34,982 bases of DNA from Candidatus Falkowiibacteriota bacterium (GCA_003554785.1 PWHG01000056.1:1-34982), one strand, 5' to 3'; shown: positions 18,284-27,969, counted from the stretch's first letter. Made by a program: numbers and translations. The notes: a model not told the origin generated them from the sequence alone.

Positions 18284-19744
18284 TTAATCAGCAATTATAA
18301 TTTCAACACGATCAGAAAGGTGCGGTGACCTTTTTAAAAAGTTTGGAGTAAACTTCAATTGATAATCTTCAATTTCATTAAAAGTATTTAAATATTGCTT
18401 TATTTGCTCTTCACTTAAATTTGTTAATTGATTTTTATTAACAAAATTTTGCTTTTCCTTTACCCTAGCTGAACCCTTAAAACTAGCAGTAATTTCGGCA
18501 GTACCATCTTCTAAATTATAATCATCTAATGTATAGCTGATATTTTCTGAACCAAAAGATACAATTTCTTTTTCTTGCGGTAAACTAAAAGCTAGCTTGG
18601 CTTCAAGTAAATTTTGAGCTTTTTCTTTGGAAAAGCGAACAATAACTGCTTGATTTTCTGCCCTAACTCTAAACTCTTCTTTTTCATCACCAAGTTCAGC
18701 ATCAATAGTTAATAAACTTTTATCTTCATCAATGCTATAGACAATTTCATCACCGGGTCTAATTTGCCAGTCAATTTCTTGTTCAAGTTTATTTTTCAAA
18801 GCTTCTCGAATATCATTAATGGCTAAATCAAGATCACCTTGTCGAACATAATGATTAAGCTGACTTTTATATTGAAAAGGTTCAGGATTTTCTGCATAAA
18901 TTTGATCTTGAAGTCCTGCCCACAATCCCGGAATAGTCATGGTGGTTGGCTCAATTGCCATATCGGCGCTAACAGTATCAGCATAAGCTTCTACTCTAAT
19001 TGAACCACCCGCCGGCACTGTCACTCCTTCACTAATTCGAAAAAGTTTTTGATCAGGAGTAAGTAGCCTGGTAGTTTCCACTAGGGGTTGATTGCGACTA
19101 TAATCATTATAAATTACCACTTCACCAACCACTTCTTCCCCTATTTTTTCCTCACCACCACTTTGATATGTTTTATCGCTTTCAAGACTACTTTGCATAA
19201 CTTCACCAGGAACTATTCTTTCCGCAGATAAAGAAGTTTGAGCTTCTTGACTAGAAACTACAGCAAATTGAACGGAATCAGAAACTACTTCGGCTGCAGG
19301 AGTAATTGCAACAGTTAATTTTGTAGCAGTAAAATATGCAACTATTAAAACAAACACTAAAATTAAAACAAAAAAACGTAAAGCTAAACGTCGATACAGC
19401 TTAATAGATTTTTGTTTTTGATTGGAATTTTTTTGACCTAAATTTTTTTGTTTTTCTTTGATTTCAGAAACGAGCTCAGAATAATATTTCTTTTGCGAGT
19501 CAAAATTTTCAATATCTACTTCATCTACCTCATCTTTTTTTACCTCATGACTTTTATCATCGTAGTCATCTGAAATTACATCAACTGTTACAGCTTTAGC
19601 TGGCTTTTTTTTACTAGTAGTAGTTTTTTTAGCACTAGTCTTTTTCTTGGGACCGGGTTTTTTTCTGGTAGTTTTTTTAGTAGTAGTTATTTTGTTTTTA
19701 TCTTCGCTGGCTGTTTTAGCCTTCGGGGTTTTTTTAGGGGACAT
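18284..19744 (-). CDS. Membrane protein with lysine-rich histone-H1-like N-terminus and baseplate-J-like extracytoplasmic region
   Basis: MSPKKTPKAKTASEDKNKITTTKKTTRKKPGPKKKTSAKKTTTSKKKPAKAV; TM LALRFFVLILVFVLIVAYFTATK; EEVVGEVVIYNDYSRNQPLVETTRLLTPDQKLFRISEGVTVPAGGSIRVEAYAD. Confidence 0.6.
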   Translation of the reverse strand: MSPKKTPKAKTASEDKNKITTTKKTTRKKPGPKKKTSAKKTTTSKKKPAKAVTVDVISDDYDDKSHEVKKDEVDEVDIENFDSQKKYYSELVSEIKEKQKNLGQKNSNQKQKSIKLYRRLALRFFVLILVFVLIVAYFTATKLTVAITPAAEVVSDSVQFAVVSSQEAQTSLSAERIVPGEVMQSSLESDKTYQSGGEEKIGEEVVGEVVIYNDYSRNQPLVETTRLLTPDQKLFRISEGVTVPAGGSIRVEAYADTVSADMAIEPTTMTIPGLWAGLQDQIYAENPEPFQYKSQLNHYVRQGDLDLAINDIREALKNKLEQEIDWQIRPGDEIVYSIDEDKSLLTIDAELGDEKEEFRVRAENQAVIVRFSKEKAQNLLEAKLAFSLPQEKEIVSFGSENISYTLDDYNLEDGTAEITASFKGSARVKEKQNFVNKNQLTNLSEEQIKQYLNTFNEIEDYQLKFTPNFLKRSPHLSDRVEIIIAD

Positions 19745-19853
19745 AAATATAGATTTAGATTCTTTAAAACCTCTCCTCCTGAGAAAGAGGATAAAACAAA
19801 TAATTATTTTATATATAAATTATAGCAAATTTTTAATTTACTTCAAAATCTTT

Positions 19854-22800
19854 TTATTCATCAAACAGCACAATTAAATCTTGTGAAAACTTTTCCTGTA
19901 AATTTTTAATCAATTCATTGGAGTTTTTTGTTTTTAAATCTGTTTTAAGTACCTTAGCTTTTCCATTAATAGTTAATTTAAAATATACCGGATCATCTCC
20001 GCTGTAATTAGCTAAGGTATTTTTTAAATCCGCAAGCTGATCTTCATTTAATTGATTTTTAATTACAATCTTTAATGGTTTTGTATTTATATTTTCAGTT
20101 TTCATTTTTTTAACTTGATTATTTTTTGGTTTTTCTTGTTTTTCTTTTTTCTCTTTATGTTTATACCTCCTTATTCCATTAGGATTGTTTTGTCGCCAAT
20201 CGTAAAGTTTTTTCTTAAATTTTTCAATTGAGTCATTGGCAAAATCTGGCACAATCACTTCAGCAAAATTGCTTAAAAGTTTTAAATCATCGTCTTTTTG
20301 TGAAATTGACCCTGCTATCAATAAAATATTTCCTTCTTGAAAAATATCAGGGTTTTCTTTTAAAAGATTTGGGAATACTAAAATTTCTAAACTAGCTGTT
20401 GGATCTTCAATTTTGGCAAAGATCATTGATTCACTGGAGCGGGTAATAATTTTTTTTATTGTAGTAATAACCCCTGAGACAATAACCAAGTCTTTAGTAT
20501 TAACTGTTAGTGATTTTATAGGCGAAACAAAGGAATTTAAATTTTCTTTAAACATCTCCAATGGGTGGCTAGTAACAAAGAGGCCAAGTAATTCCCTTTC
20601 CCAATTAACCATATCCAGGTCCTTTACTTTTTCACCATCAAGCAGTTGTGGTTTGGAAAAACTACTTAAATCTGGTTTATCTGCAAATAGTGAAACTTGT
20701 TTGCTATCTATATTTTTAGATATTTGTTTATTAAATTCCAATAATTTTTCTAAATTATTTAAAAAATAACCCCTGTCGCCAAAATTATCAAAGGCGCCAC
20801 ATTTAATTAAACTCTCAAGAGATTTTTTGTTTAAATCTTTGTCAGTTACCCGGGTTAGAAAATCAAAAATATCTTGATAATATCCATTAGCTTTTCTTTC
20901 TTCAATAATTACCTCAACCACATGTTCACCGACATTTTTAATGGCATTTAAACCAAATCTAATAGTATCTAGTTTCACATTTTCTCCCACCGCTTTATTT
21001 TCTTTAGTTTTTTCAGTGATTACAGTAAAAGTATCAAATGACTCATTAATATCAGGGGGTAATATATTAAAGCCCATTTTTTTACACTCCTCAATTTCAA
21101 TCGCTACTCTATCACTATCTTGTTGATCAGCAGTTAAAAGAGCGGCCATAAATTCAACCGGCCAATGAGCTTTAAGGTAAGCTGTTTGATAGCCAATTAA
21201 GGCATAGCAAGCAGCGTGAGAGCGATTAAAGCCATAATCAGCAAAGGGTTCAATAAATGAGAAGATTTTCTCAGCCAAATCCTTATAAATTCCATTTTTT
21301 ACACAACCATCAATAAACTTTTGTTTTTGCTCGGCTAACAAATGAGCAATTTTTTTACCCATCGCTTTTCGCAAAATATCAGCTTGAGCCATAGAAAAGC
21401 CCGCTAAATCACGAGCGATTTGCATAACTTGTTCTTGATAAATGGCTACGCCATAGGTTTTTTCTAAAATATTTTCAAGTTTGGGATGTAGGTAGGAAAC
21501 TTTTTTTCTTTTGTGTTTGCCAGCAATATAGTCAGGAATCCATTCCATTGGACCTGGACGATAAAGAGCCACCATGGCAATAATATCCTCAAATTCAGAT
21601 GGTTTTAGTTCTCGCAAATACCTTTTCATACCTGAGCTTTCAAATTGAAAAACTCCAGTAGTGTTTCCCTTTTGAAATAATTGATAGGCTTTTTTATCAT
21701 TTAAAGGAATTTTTTCAATATCAATTAAAGTCCCCCGAGTTTTTTTAATAATCTTTATTGCTGCCTCAATAATACTTAAGTTCTTTAAACCTAAAAAATC
21801 CATTTTAAGTAAACCTAAGTCTTCAACTGGATGCAGTGAATATTGTGAAATAATACTTTTATCCGATGACGAAGCATATTGAATTGGGACATACTCAGTT
21901 AGTGGCTCTGGAGTAATCAAAACTCCGCAAGCATGGGTTGAGGCATGTCTAGAAACACCTTCTAATTTTTTAGCATAATCAATTATTTTTTTAGCTTGCT
22001 GTTCATTTTGATATATTTCTTTAACTTCTGGCACAGTTTCTAAAGCTTTAGTAAGAGTGGTAAACATTGGAATCATTTTTGATAATCTATCACAATACTC
22101 ATACGGAGCTCCCAGAACTCTGCCAACATCACGAACTGCTGCTCGAGCGGCCATAGTTCCAAAGGTGATAATCTGAGCTACATGATCTTTTCCATATATA
22201 TCCTCAACATATCTAATTACCTCATCGCGACGAATATCGGCAAAATCAAGATCAATATCAGGCATAGATACTCGATCTGGATTTAGAAATCTTTCAAACA
22301 ATAATTCATACTTTAGAGGGTCCAAATTAGTTATACCAGTTAAATAACAAACCAGTGATCCAGCCGCACTACCTCTACCGGGGCCAACTACAATTTTTTG
22401 ATCTCTTGCCCAAGAGACAAAATCTGCCACAATTAGAAAGTAAGCGGGCCAACCCATTTTAGAGATTACTGATAATTCATAATCTAATCTTTCAAAGATT
22501 TCTTCTTTTGTTATTCCATTTAATTTTTTTTCATCCTTTATACTCCACTGATCATTTATTTTTTTTAAACCATAGTGTTTTTCTAAGCCTTTTTCGCATA
22601 GAAATCGTAAATATGTATTTCCGTCATAGCCTTCAGGAACGGAGAAATGAGGTAATTTAGTTTTGCCCAATTCTAATTCTAAATTACATAGATCAGCAAT
22701 TTTTTGAGTATTGGCAATTGCTTCCGGGATATGGGAAAAAGCTTCTTTCATTTCACTACTTGGTCGAAGTGAGTAGTCACCTAAATCTTTCATTTTCATA

Positions 22801-23504
22801 CGATCAACATCTTCAAGCTTTTTTTTGTTCTGCAGACATAGCAAAATGTCTTGAGCTTCATCATCTTCTTTTCTTAGATAATGAACATCATTGGTAGCAA
22901 CTATATCTACATTTAAGCTCTTTGAAAATTCAATCATTTTTTGATTAACCTTCTGCTGACCATCAAGTTCTGGATGATCCATTATTTCTAAATAGAAATT
23001 ATCTTTTCCAAAAAGTTTTTGATAATCTAGTATTCTTTCTTTAGCTTTTTCATGTTTATCAGCTAAAATTAACTGCGAAATTTCTCCACCTAAACAGGCA
23101 GTTAATGCAATTAGTCCTTCGTGATATTTTTCAAGCAGCTGCCAGTCAATTCTTGGTTTATAGTAAAAGCCTTCAATGTGAGCCAGAGAAATTAATTTTA
23201 ATAAATTTTTATAGCCTTGATGATTTTTAACTAGTAATACTAAATGATAATTAGCCGCATCATATTTAGTATTTTTATCAAATCGTGACTCAGGCGCTAA
23301 ATAGGTCTCAACCCCAATAATTGGCTTTATATCAGCTTTTTTGCATTTTTGATAAAACTCAATGGCTCCATACAAAGATCCATGGTCTGTTAAAGCGGCT
23401 GCATTTACTTCTTCTTTTTTACTAAATTCAATTAATTCATCAAATTTAAGAAGTCCATCAAGAAGCGAATAGTGACTATGATTGTGTAGGTGAATAAAGC
23501 TCAT
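19854..23504 (-). CDS. dnaE: DNA polymerase III alpha subunit (PHP domain retained)
   Basis: HLHNHSHYSLLDGLLKFDELIEF, TDHGSLYGAIEFY, GPGRGSAAGSLVCYLTGITNLDPLKYELLFERFLNPDRVSMPDIDLDF, ASTHACGVLI; QVSLF clamp motif at 20685-20699. Confidence 0.97.
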   Translation of the reverse strand: MSFIHLHNHSHYSLLDGLLKFDELIEFSKKEEVNAAALTDHGSLYGAIEFYQKCKKADIKPIIGVETYLAPESRFDKNTKYDAANYHLVLLVKNHQGYKNLLKLISLAHIEGFYYKPRIDWQLLEKYHEGLIALTACLGGEISQLILADKHEKAKERILDYQKLFGKDNFYLEIMDHPELDGQQKVNQKMIEFSKSLNVDIVATNDVHYLRKEDDEAQDILLCLQNKKKLEDVDRMKMKDLGDYSLRPSSEMKEAFSHIPEAIANTQKIADLCNLELELGKTKLPHFSVPEGYDGNTYLRFLCEKGLEKHYGLKKINDQWSIKDEKKLNGITKEEIFERLDYELSVISKMGWPAYFLIVADFVSWARDQKIVVGPGRGSAAGSLVCYLTGITNLDPLKYELLFERFLNPDRVSMPDIDLDFADIRRDEVIRYVEDIYGKDHVAQIITFGTMAARAAVRDVGRVLGAPYEYCDRLSKMIPMFTTLTKALETVPEVKEIYQNEQQAKKIIDYAKKLEGVSRHASTHACGVLITPEPLTEYVPIQYASSSDKSIISQYSLHPVEDLGLLKMDFLGLKNLSIIEAAIKIIKKTRGTLIDIEKIPLNDKKAYQLFQKGNTTGVFQFESSGMKRYLRELKPSEFEDIIAMVALYRPGPMEWIPDYIAGKHKRKKVSYLHPKLENILEKTYGVAIYQEQVMQIARDLAGFSMAQADILRKAMGKKIAHLLAEQKQKFIDGCVKNGIYKDLAEKIFSFIEPFADYGFNRSHAACYALIGYQTAYLKAHWPVEFMAALLTADQQDSDRVAIEIEECKKMGFNILPPDINESFDTFTVITEKTKENKAVGENVKLDTIRFGLNAIKNVGEHVVEVIIEERKANGYYQDIFDFLTRVTDKDLNKKSLESLIKCGAFDNFGDRGYFLNNLEKLLEFNKQISKNIDSKQVSLFADKPDLSSFSKPQLLDGEKVKDLDMVNWERELLGLFVTSHPLEMFKENLNSFVSPIKSLTVNTKDLVIVSGVITTIKKIITRSSESMIFAKIEDPTASLEILVFPNLLKENPDIFQEGNILLIAGSISQKDDDLKLLSNFAEVIVPDFANDSIEKFKKKLYDWRQNNPNGIRRYKHKEKKEKQEKPKNNQVKKMKTENINTKPLKIVIKNQLNEDQLADLKNTLANYSGDDPVYFKLTINGKAKVLKTDLKTKNSNELIKNLQEKFSQDLIVLFDE

Positions 23505-23577
23505 TATAGTAATAATTAATTTAGAAATCCTTTATCATATTTTAATACATGCAAGCTAGCTTGGCAAACTGCAAATA

Positions 23578-23617
23578 AAAAAGCCTTACATTTTTAAATT
23601 TATGTAAGGCAATTTTT
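23578..23617 (-). terminator. Terminator downstream of the SurA_N-like gene
   Basis: GCCTTACAT...ATGTAAGGC flanked by A/T tracts. Confidence 0.7.
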
Positions 23618-23633
23618 TAATATTCTCTAAATT

Positions 23634-24449
23634 TTATTCTAATTCTTCTAAATCAATGTCTAAATCTTCAGGATCAATCATTTGCGTCTCAGGAGAGCTC
23701 ATTTCTGTCTCAACTTCCTCTAAATTTGTCTCAATTACTGCATCTTTTTGCAGTTCATCAAGTTGAGCCATTATAATTGGCGTTATCTTTTCTTGAGTTA
23801 ATCTTTCTCTTATTTCACCCTCTACTTCTTCAAAACTGGGTATATCTTCAGATGGAAGTTCTTCATCTTCTCCTAACTCTTCAGTTTGAGCTAAAAACTG
23901 ATCATAGGATTCTTGAACCTCTTCTTCACTAACATCAACATCTGAGCTAAGCTCTTCAAAATATTTTTCTAACTTTATATCAAACATTAATAATTCATCT
24001 ATTTCTTCTCGACTATCAATTCCATCGCTTTCTAATTGATTGAAAAACTCTTCTTCACTAACTCCTGACATAGTTATTGCTTGCTGCAGGTGACTATCTA
24101 GTTCTTGAGAGCTAACTTCAATATCTGCTTGCTCTAAATATTCCATCAATAGTGCTTGTTGAATTAAGTTTTGAGTAGCCATTTCCTTTAATTGTTCATC
24201 AGGTAAATCCATACCCTGCATCATATACTCCTGACTAACTTGATTTAAGGCTCGATCATAATCATCAAAACTAAACTCTTTTTCATTTACTTTTAAGGCA
24301 ATATCACCTTCAGTTTCAATAGTCTCTTCACCATTGAAAACAAAAAAGTATATTCCAAATATGAAAAGTAGTGCTATTACCACCCAAAAAAATGGATTTT
24401 GGAGGGTTTTTTTAATACCACTAGTCTTTGATTTTTTTTCTTCTGACAT
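23634..24449 (-). CDS. SurA N-terminal-domain-like (peptidyl-prolyl isomerase-associated) membrane-anchored chaperone, acidic
   Basis: TM + ALKVNEKEFSFDDYDRALNQVSQEYMMQGMDLPDEQLKEMATQNLIQQALLMEYLEQADIEVSSQELDSHLQQ; no recognisable PPIase domain. Confidence 0.65.
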   Translation of the reverse strand: MSEEKKSKTSGIKKTLQNPFFWVVIALLFIFGIYFFVFNGEETIETEGDIALKVNEKEFSFDDYDRALNQVSQEYMMQGMDLPDEQLKEMATQNLIQQALLMEYLEQADIEVSSQELDSHLQQAITMSGVSEEEFFNQLESDGIDSREEIDELLMFDIKLEKYFEELSSDVDVSEEEVQESYDQFLAQTEELGEDEELPSEDIPSFEEVEGEIRERLTQEKITPIIMAQLDELQKDAVIETNLEEVETEMSSPETQMIDPEDLDIDLEELE

Positions 24450-24514
24450 AATTTTTTTATTAATTATTTTTAATATACCTTAATACTAACATATTTTAAA
24501 TTTTTGTAAAATAA

Positions 24515-26143
24515 TTATTCATCACTTTCTTTTTCATCATACGGGCAAGTTGACCCCACATTAATTTCTTCATGGCTAGCATAAATAGGATCACCAGCTG
24601 AAATACTACCAACATCTTCACTTAAACAGTATCTAAGACAATATTTAGTGTTTATTCCTGATTCATCGCTATAGACACTGTAGACATAATCATTGTTTAT
24701 ACAATCAGCTGGGGCAGGAGAGGTTGGAACTGGATCCATAAAAACTGTACCATCAACTTCAGTCATAAAGGTTTCACCAGGTTTAAATTGACCTGGATTT
24801 TCTCCCGAATCCGGATACTGTTCTTTATCGTTGTAGTAAAGCTCTAATGACGTTTGTATTTGTCTTATATCAGATACACGTCTTGCATTTCTTGATTCTG
24901 GAGTTGTAAATTCAAAATTATCATTTTCAAACTCTTGCTCAGTACCACCCGATAATGATTCTTCAATAGATTCAAACACATCTTCAATTGGCTTGGTATC
25001 ACTGGGAGCATTCATTTCTACTTGATTAAAATTAGAAAATATTAACTCAATTTTTATATCAACCTTAGCATTTTCATCATCAGTATAGTCTGAATTTAAT
25101 GAAATTTTATATGGATAATAATCATCTTTTCCAATCCAAATTTCAAATTCTAAAGCCTCAATTTGCTCTTTTTGCTCATCAATATCATTTCTAATTTCTT
25201 CTATTTCTTCTTGAGTAATTTTATCTTCTAAAATATGTTCAAACTCTTTATATATCTCAAGACTTGTATTTACAGAAAACTCTTTCCATTCATCTGGATT
25301 AATCTTTAATTTGTAATAAAAGCTATCTTTTTCACTAAAAACAACATTTTTTTCTTCTAAGATATAGAAAATATCATAATCAGAAAAATTACTAATAATT
25401 ATTTCTTCAATAATTTCAAGATTTTCTTCTTTAGTTAGTTGATTAAATTTATTATCTTCAGGTAAAAATTCATCGGTTTTTTCTTTTATATCAAATTCAA
25501 ACCAAGTATCTAAAAACATATCTAAGGAAATAAACTGATTAACAATACTAGGTAAATTACTTACTTTTAAATAAAAATTATCATCTATTTTTTTAGTATC
25601 TAAATTTAAACTCATTTTCTCACCAAGGGCATCTGTTTCTATTTTTAAATCATTATATGTGTTAATATTTTTTTTATCAAAAAAGTCAATTCCACCATTG
25701 ATATTGAGCAAAAGAGAAGTTGAATCAGAGCTTTCATAAAGTGTTTCAACCAATTCTTCTTCCTGCTCAATTTTGGCAAAAACTTGATAATCAAAAGAAT
25801 TTACTTCTTTTACCGAACTTATCGATCTTGACATAACCATAGCAAAGCTAGGTTTAGTAAAAAAATTAAAGAAAACAAAAATAGCAGCAATCATTAAAAC
25901 AATAAATCCGACTATTAGAATTAGACTTTTTTTATTAATCTTGGTTTTTTTATGACTTTTTTCCTTCTTGTTTTCTTCCGACTTTTCTATAGTTTTGTCA
26001 CTTTTTTCTTTTAAGGAATCAAATCCTTCTTCAATTTCCATATCCTGCCAACCGGCCTGCTTTAGAGCCTCACTAATTTGCTCCTTATCAAAACCAGCAT
26101 TTTGAGAATCCTTAATATAATTTAATAATTGTTGATTGGCCAT
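24515..26143 (-). CDS. Membrane protein: N-terminal helical domain, TM, lipoprotein-like central domain, C-terminal type IV pilin/pseudopilin-like region
   Basis: QLLNYIKDSQNAGFDKEQISEALKQAGW; TM SLILIVGFIVLMIAAIFVFF; RNARRVSDIRQIQTSLELYYNDKEQYPDSGENPGQF near C-terminus. Confidence 0.6.
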   Translation of the reverse strand: MANQQLLNYIKDSQNAGFDKEQISEALKQAGWQDMEIEEGFDSLKEKSDKTIEKSEENKKEKSHKKTKINKKSLILIVGFIVLMIAAIFVFFNFFTKPSFAMVMSRSISSVKEVNSFDYQVFAKIEQEEELVETLYESSDSTSLLLNINGGIDFFDKKNINTYNDLKIETDALGEKMSLNLDTKKIDDNFYLKVSNLPSIVNQFISLDMFLDTWFEFDIKEKTDEFLPEDNKFNQLTKEENLEIIEEIIISNFSDYDIFYILEEKNVVFSEKDSFYYKLKINPDEWKEFSVNTSLEIYKEFEHILEDKITQEEIEEIRNDIDEQKEQIEALEFEIWIGKDDYYPYKISLNSDYTDDENAKVDIKIELIFSNFNQVEMNAPSDTKPIEDVFESIEESLSGGTEQEFENDNFEFTTPESRNARRVSDIRQIQTSLELYYNDKEQYPDSGENPGQFKPGETFMTEVDGTVFMDPVPTSPAPADCINNDYVYSVYSDESGINTKYCLRYCLSEDVGSISAGDPIYASHEEINVGSTCPYDEKESDE

Positions 26144-26153
26144 ATTTTTTTAT

Positions 26154-27020
26154 TTAATTTAATTTATCAATAATTCCCTTTAATTCTTCTTCAGAAAAAA
26201 AGTCAATTATAATTTTACCTCTCTTGCCACTTCGCTTTATCTCCACTTTGGTGCCAAAAAATTCTTGTAAACTTGATTTCTTGGCCTCATCAGCAGGACT
26301 TGGCTTTAGAGATTTAGTAGTTTTTTTACTTAACCTGCTTACCTCTGAGCTAGTTTGATTGACTGATAAATTATGTCGCAGTATTTTTTTAAAGACATTA
26401 ATTTGAACAGCTTCATCCTCAAGAGCTAAAAGTTGTTTGGCATGAGCTTCGCTGATTTGCTTATTAAGTAGAGCTTTTTGAATAATTTCCGGCAAACTTA
26501 AAAGACGCAAAGTGTTAGTCAAACTAGAGCGAGCCTTGCCAACTTTTTTAGCCACCTCATCTTGAGATAAATTAAATTCATCAATTAACTTTTTAAAAGC
26601 TAAAGCATTTTCAATGGGACTGAGATCTTCTCTTTGTAAATTTTCAAGCAAAGCTAGTTCTAATTTTTTTTGTTCATCAACTTTTCTAATAATTACTGGC
26701 ACAGTTGATAAATGTAACAAATTAGCTGCTTTTAATCTTCTCTCTCCGGCAATTAGTTGAAAATTGGCTCCTTGGCGAGTAACAATTAAAGGTTGAAATA
26801 TACCGTGCTGAGAAATTGATTCTTTTAATTCATTTAAAGCGGTATCAGAAAAATAGCTTCTTGGCTGATACGGGTTAGTTTTAATCAGACTTGGAGATAT
26901 GTTGATAATCTTGTCTTCATCGTTTAATAAAATATTTTCATCTGAAGTATTATCATCTTCTAATTTGTAGTTTTTTTTGGGGATAAGTGATCCCAATCCC
27001 TTACCCAATGCTTGTGCCAT
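26154..27020 (-). CDS. parB: Chromosome-partitioning protein ParB
   Basis: MAQALGKGLGSLIPKK; IKTNPYQPRSYF, LQLIAGERRLKAANLL-like (FQLIAGERRLKAANLL), LLENLQREDLSPIENALAFKKLIDEF. Confidence 0.95.
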   Translation of the reverse strand: MAQALGKGLGSLIPKKNYKLEDDNTSDENILLNDEDKIINISPSLIKTNPYQPRSYFSDTALNELKESISQHGIFQPLIVTRQGANFQLIAGERRLKAANLLHLSTVPVIIRKVDEQKKLELALLENLQREDLSPIENALAFKKLIDEFNLSQDEVAKKVGKARSSLTNTLRLLSLPEIIQKALLNKQISEAHAKQLLALEDEAVQINVFKKILRHNLSVNQTSSEVSRLSKKTTKSLKPSPADEAKKSSLQEFFGTKVEIKRSGKRGKIIIDFFSEEELKGIIDKLN

Positions 27021-27024
27021 ATAA

Positions 27025-27795
27025 TTAATTGTTATTTTCTAAATTAATAATTTCCTTAGCTAAATTTTCATAAGCTACTGCAGATTTTGACTTCGGTTTA
27101 TATTGTAAAATTGATCTGCCAAAACTTGGAGCTTCAGCTAGACGTACTGAACGAGGTATAATTGAGCGAAAAATTCTTTGCGGAAAATAACGATACAGCT
27201 CTTCCATAACTGCTCCAGATAATTTATTTCGTTTGTCATACATCGTAATCACTGCCCCAAGAATTTTTAAATTAGGCTTTAGATGATCTTTTACTAAATC
27301 TATGGTTTCAAGTAATTGACTCAATCCCTCCAGAGCATAATATTCACTTTGAATTGGTATTAAAACTTCATCAGCAGCAGTTAAGGCATTAACAGTTAAA
27401 AGTCCTAGTGATGGTGGTCCATCAATTAAAATATAGTCGTAGTCATTTTTTAATTCTTTTATAATATTTAATAATCTAAATTCACGGTTTTCTAAATTAA
27501 CTAACTCCACACCAGCTCCTGCTAAACTTGAAGTAGCTGGAATTATAGACAGTCCAGATTGTTTGGTTTTCTTCACTACTTTTAACACCTCTTGATTATT
27601 CATTAAAACCTCATATAGCCCTGAGGAAACCTTGCTTTGCTCAAAGCCAAGTCCGGAACTAGCATTTCCCTGCGGGTCAAGATCAACTAAAAGAACTTGT
27701 TTACCTAACTTAGCTAAGTAGGCACTTAAATTAATAGCGGTCGTAGTTTTGCCTACTCCGCCTTTTTGATTTATAATAGCAATTATTTTACCCAT
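27025..27795 (-). CDS. parA: ParA/Soj ATPase
   Basis: MGKIIAIINQKGGVGKTTTAINLSAYLAKLGKQVLLVDLDPQGNASSGLG. Confidence 0.96.
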   Translation of the reverse strand: MGKIIAIINQKGGVGKTTTAINLSAYLAKLGKQVLLVDLDPQGNASSGLGFEQSKVSSGLYEVLMNNQEVLKVVKKTKQSGLSIIPATSSLAGAGVELVNLENREFRLLNIIKELKNDYDYILIDGPPSLGLLTVNALTAADEVLIPIQSEYYALEGLSQLLETIDLVKDHLKPNLKILGAVITMYDKRNKLSGAVMEELYRYFPQRIFRSIIPRSVRLAEAPSFGRSILQYKPKSKSAVAYENLAKEIINLENNN

Positions 27796-27819
27796 AGTTT
27801 ATTTTAGTCTTATACTTAA

Positions 27820-27870
27820 ATTATACTGAAAATATCTGACTTTGACAACTACACCCTTATTTATTATACT
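27820..27870. promoter_or_regulatory. Divergent promoters with overlapping -35 boxes: + TTGACA(27842-27847)-17-TATACT(27865-27870) for tRNA-Leu; - TTGTCA(27843-27848)-17-TATAAT(27820-27825) for parAB
   Basis: Read directly from sequence on both strands. Confidence 0.65.
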
Positions 27871-27881
27871 TAATTTAAATT

Positions 27882-27965
27882 GCCGCGATGGCGGAACTGG
27901 TAGACGCGCACGACTCAAACTCGTGTGGGAGCAATCTCATGAGGGTTCGACCCCCTCTCGCGGCA
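27882..27965 (+). tRNA. tRNA-Leu (anticodon CAA)
   Basis: GCCGCGA...TCGCGGC acceptor; anticodon stem CACGA-CTCAAAC-TCGTG; long variable arm GGGAGCAATCTCATG; T-arm GAGGG-TTCGACC-CCCTC; CCA not encoded. Confidence 0.95.
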
Positions 27966-27969
27966 CATT
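27946..27969 (+). repeat. att-like direct repeat, tRNA-proximal copy
   Basis: TTCGACCCCCTCTCGCGGCACATT, identical to 29244-29267. Confidence 0.9.

Noticed and set aside
19647-19877. Plus-strand ORF opposite the lysine-rich tail
   Set aside because: Hydrophobic V/L/F run is the mirror of K/T-rich codons; not an independent gene.
20413-21126. Plus-strand ORFs inside dnaE (20413-20769, 20941-21126)
   Set aside because: Antisense to dnaE; no recognisable motifs.
23552-23563. 12-bp palindrome CAAGCTAGCTTG upstream of dnaE
   Set aside because: Perfect, but single, short and without a clear promoter relation; could be chance in AT-rich intergenic DNA.
26154-27881. Canonical parS site (TGTTTCACGTGAAACA-like) near parAB
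   Set aside because: None spotted by eye here or elsewhere in the window; parS may lie outside or be divergent. A motif scan of the full genome would be needed.
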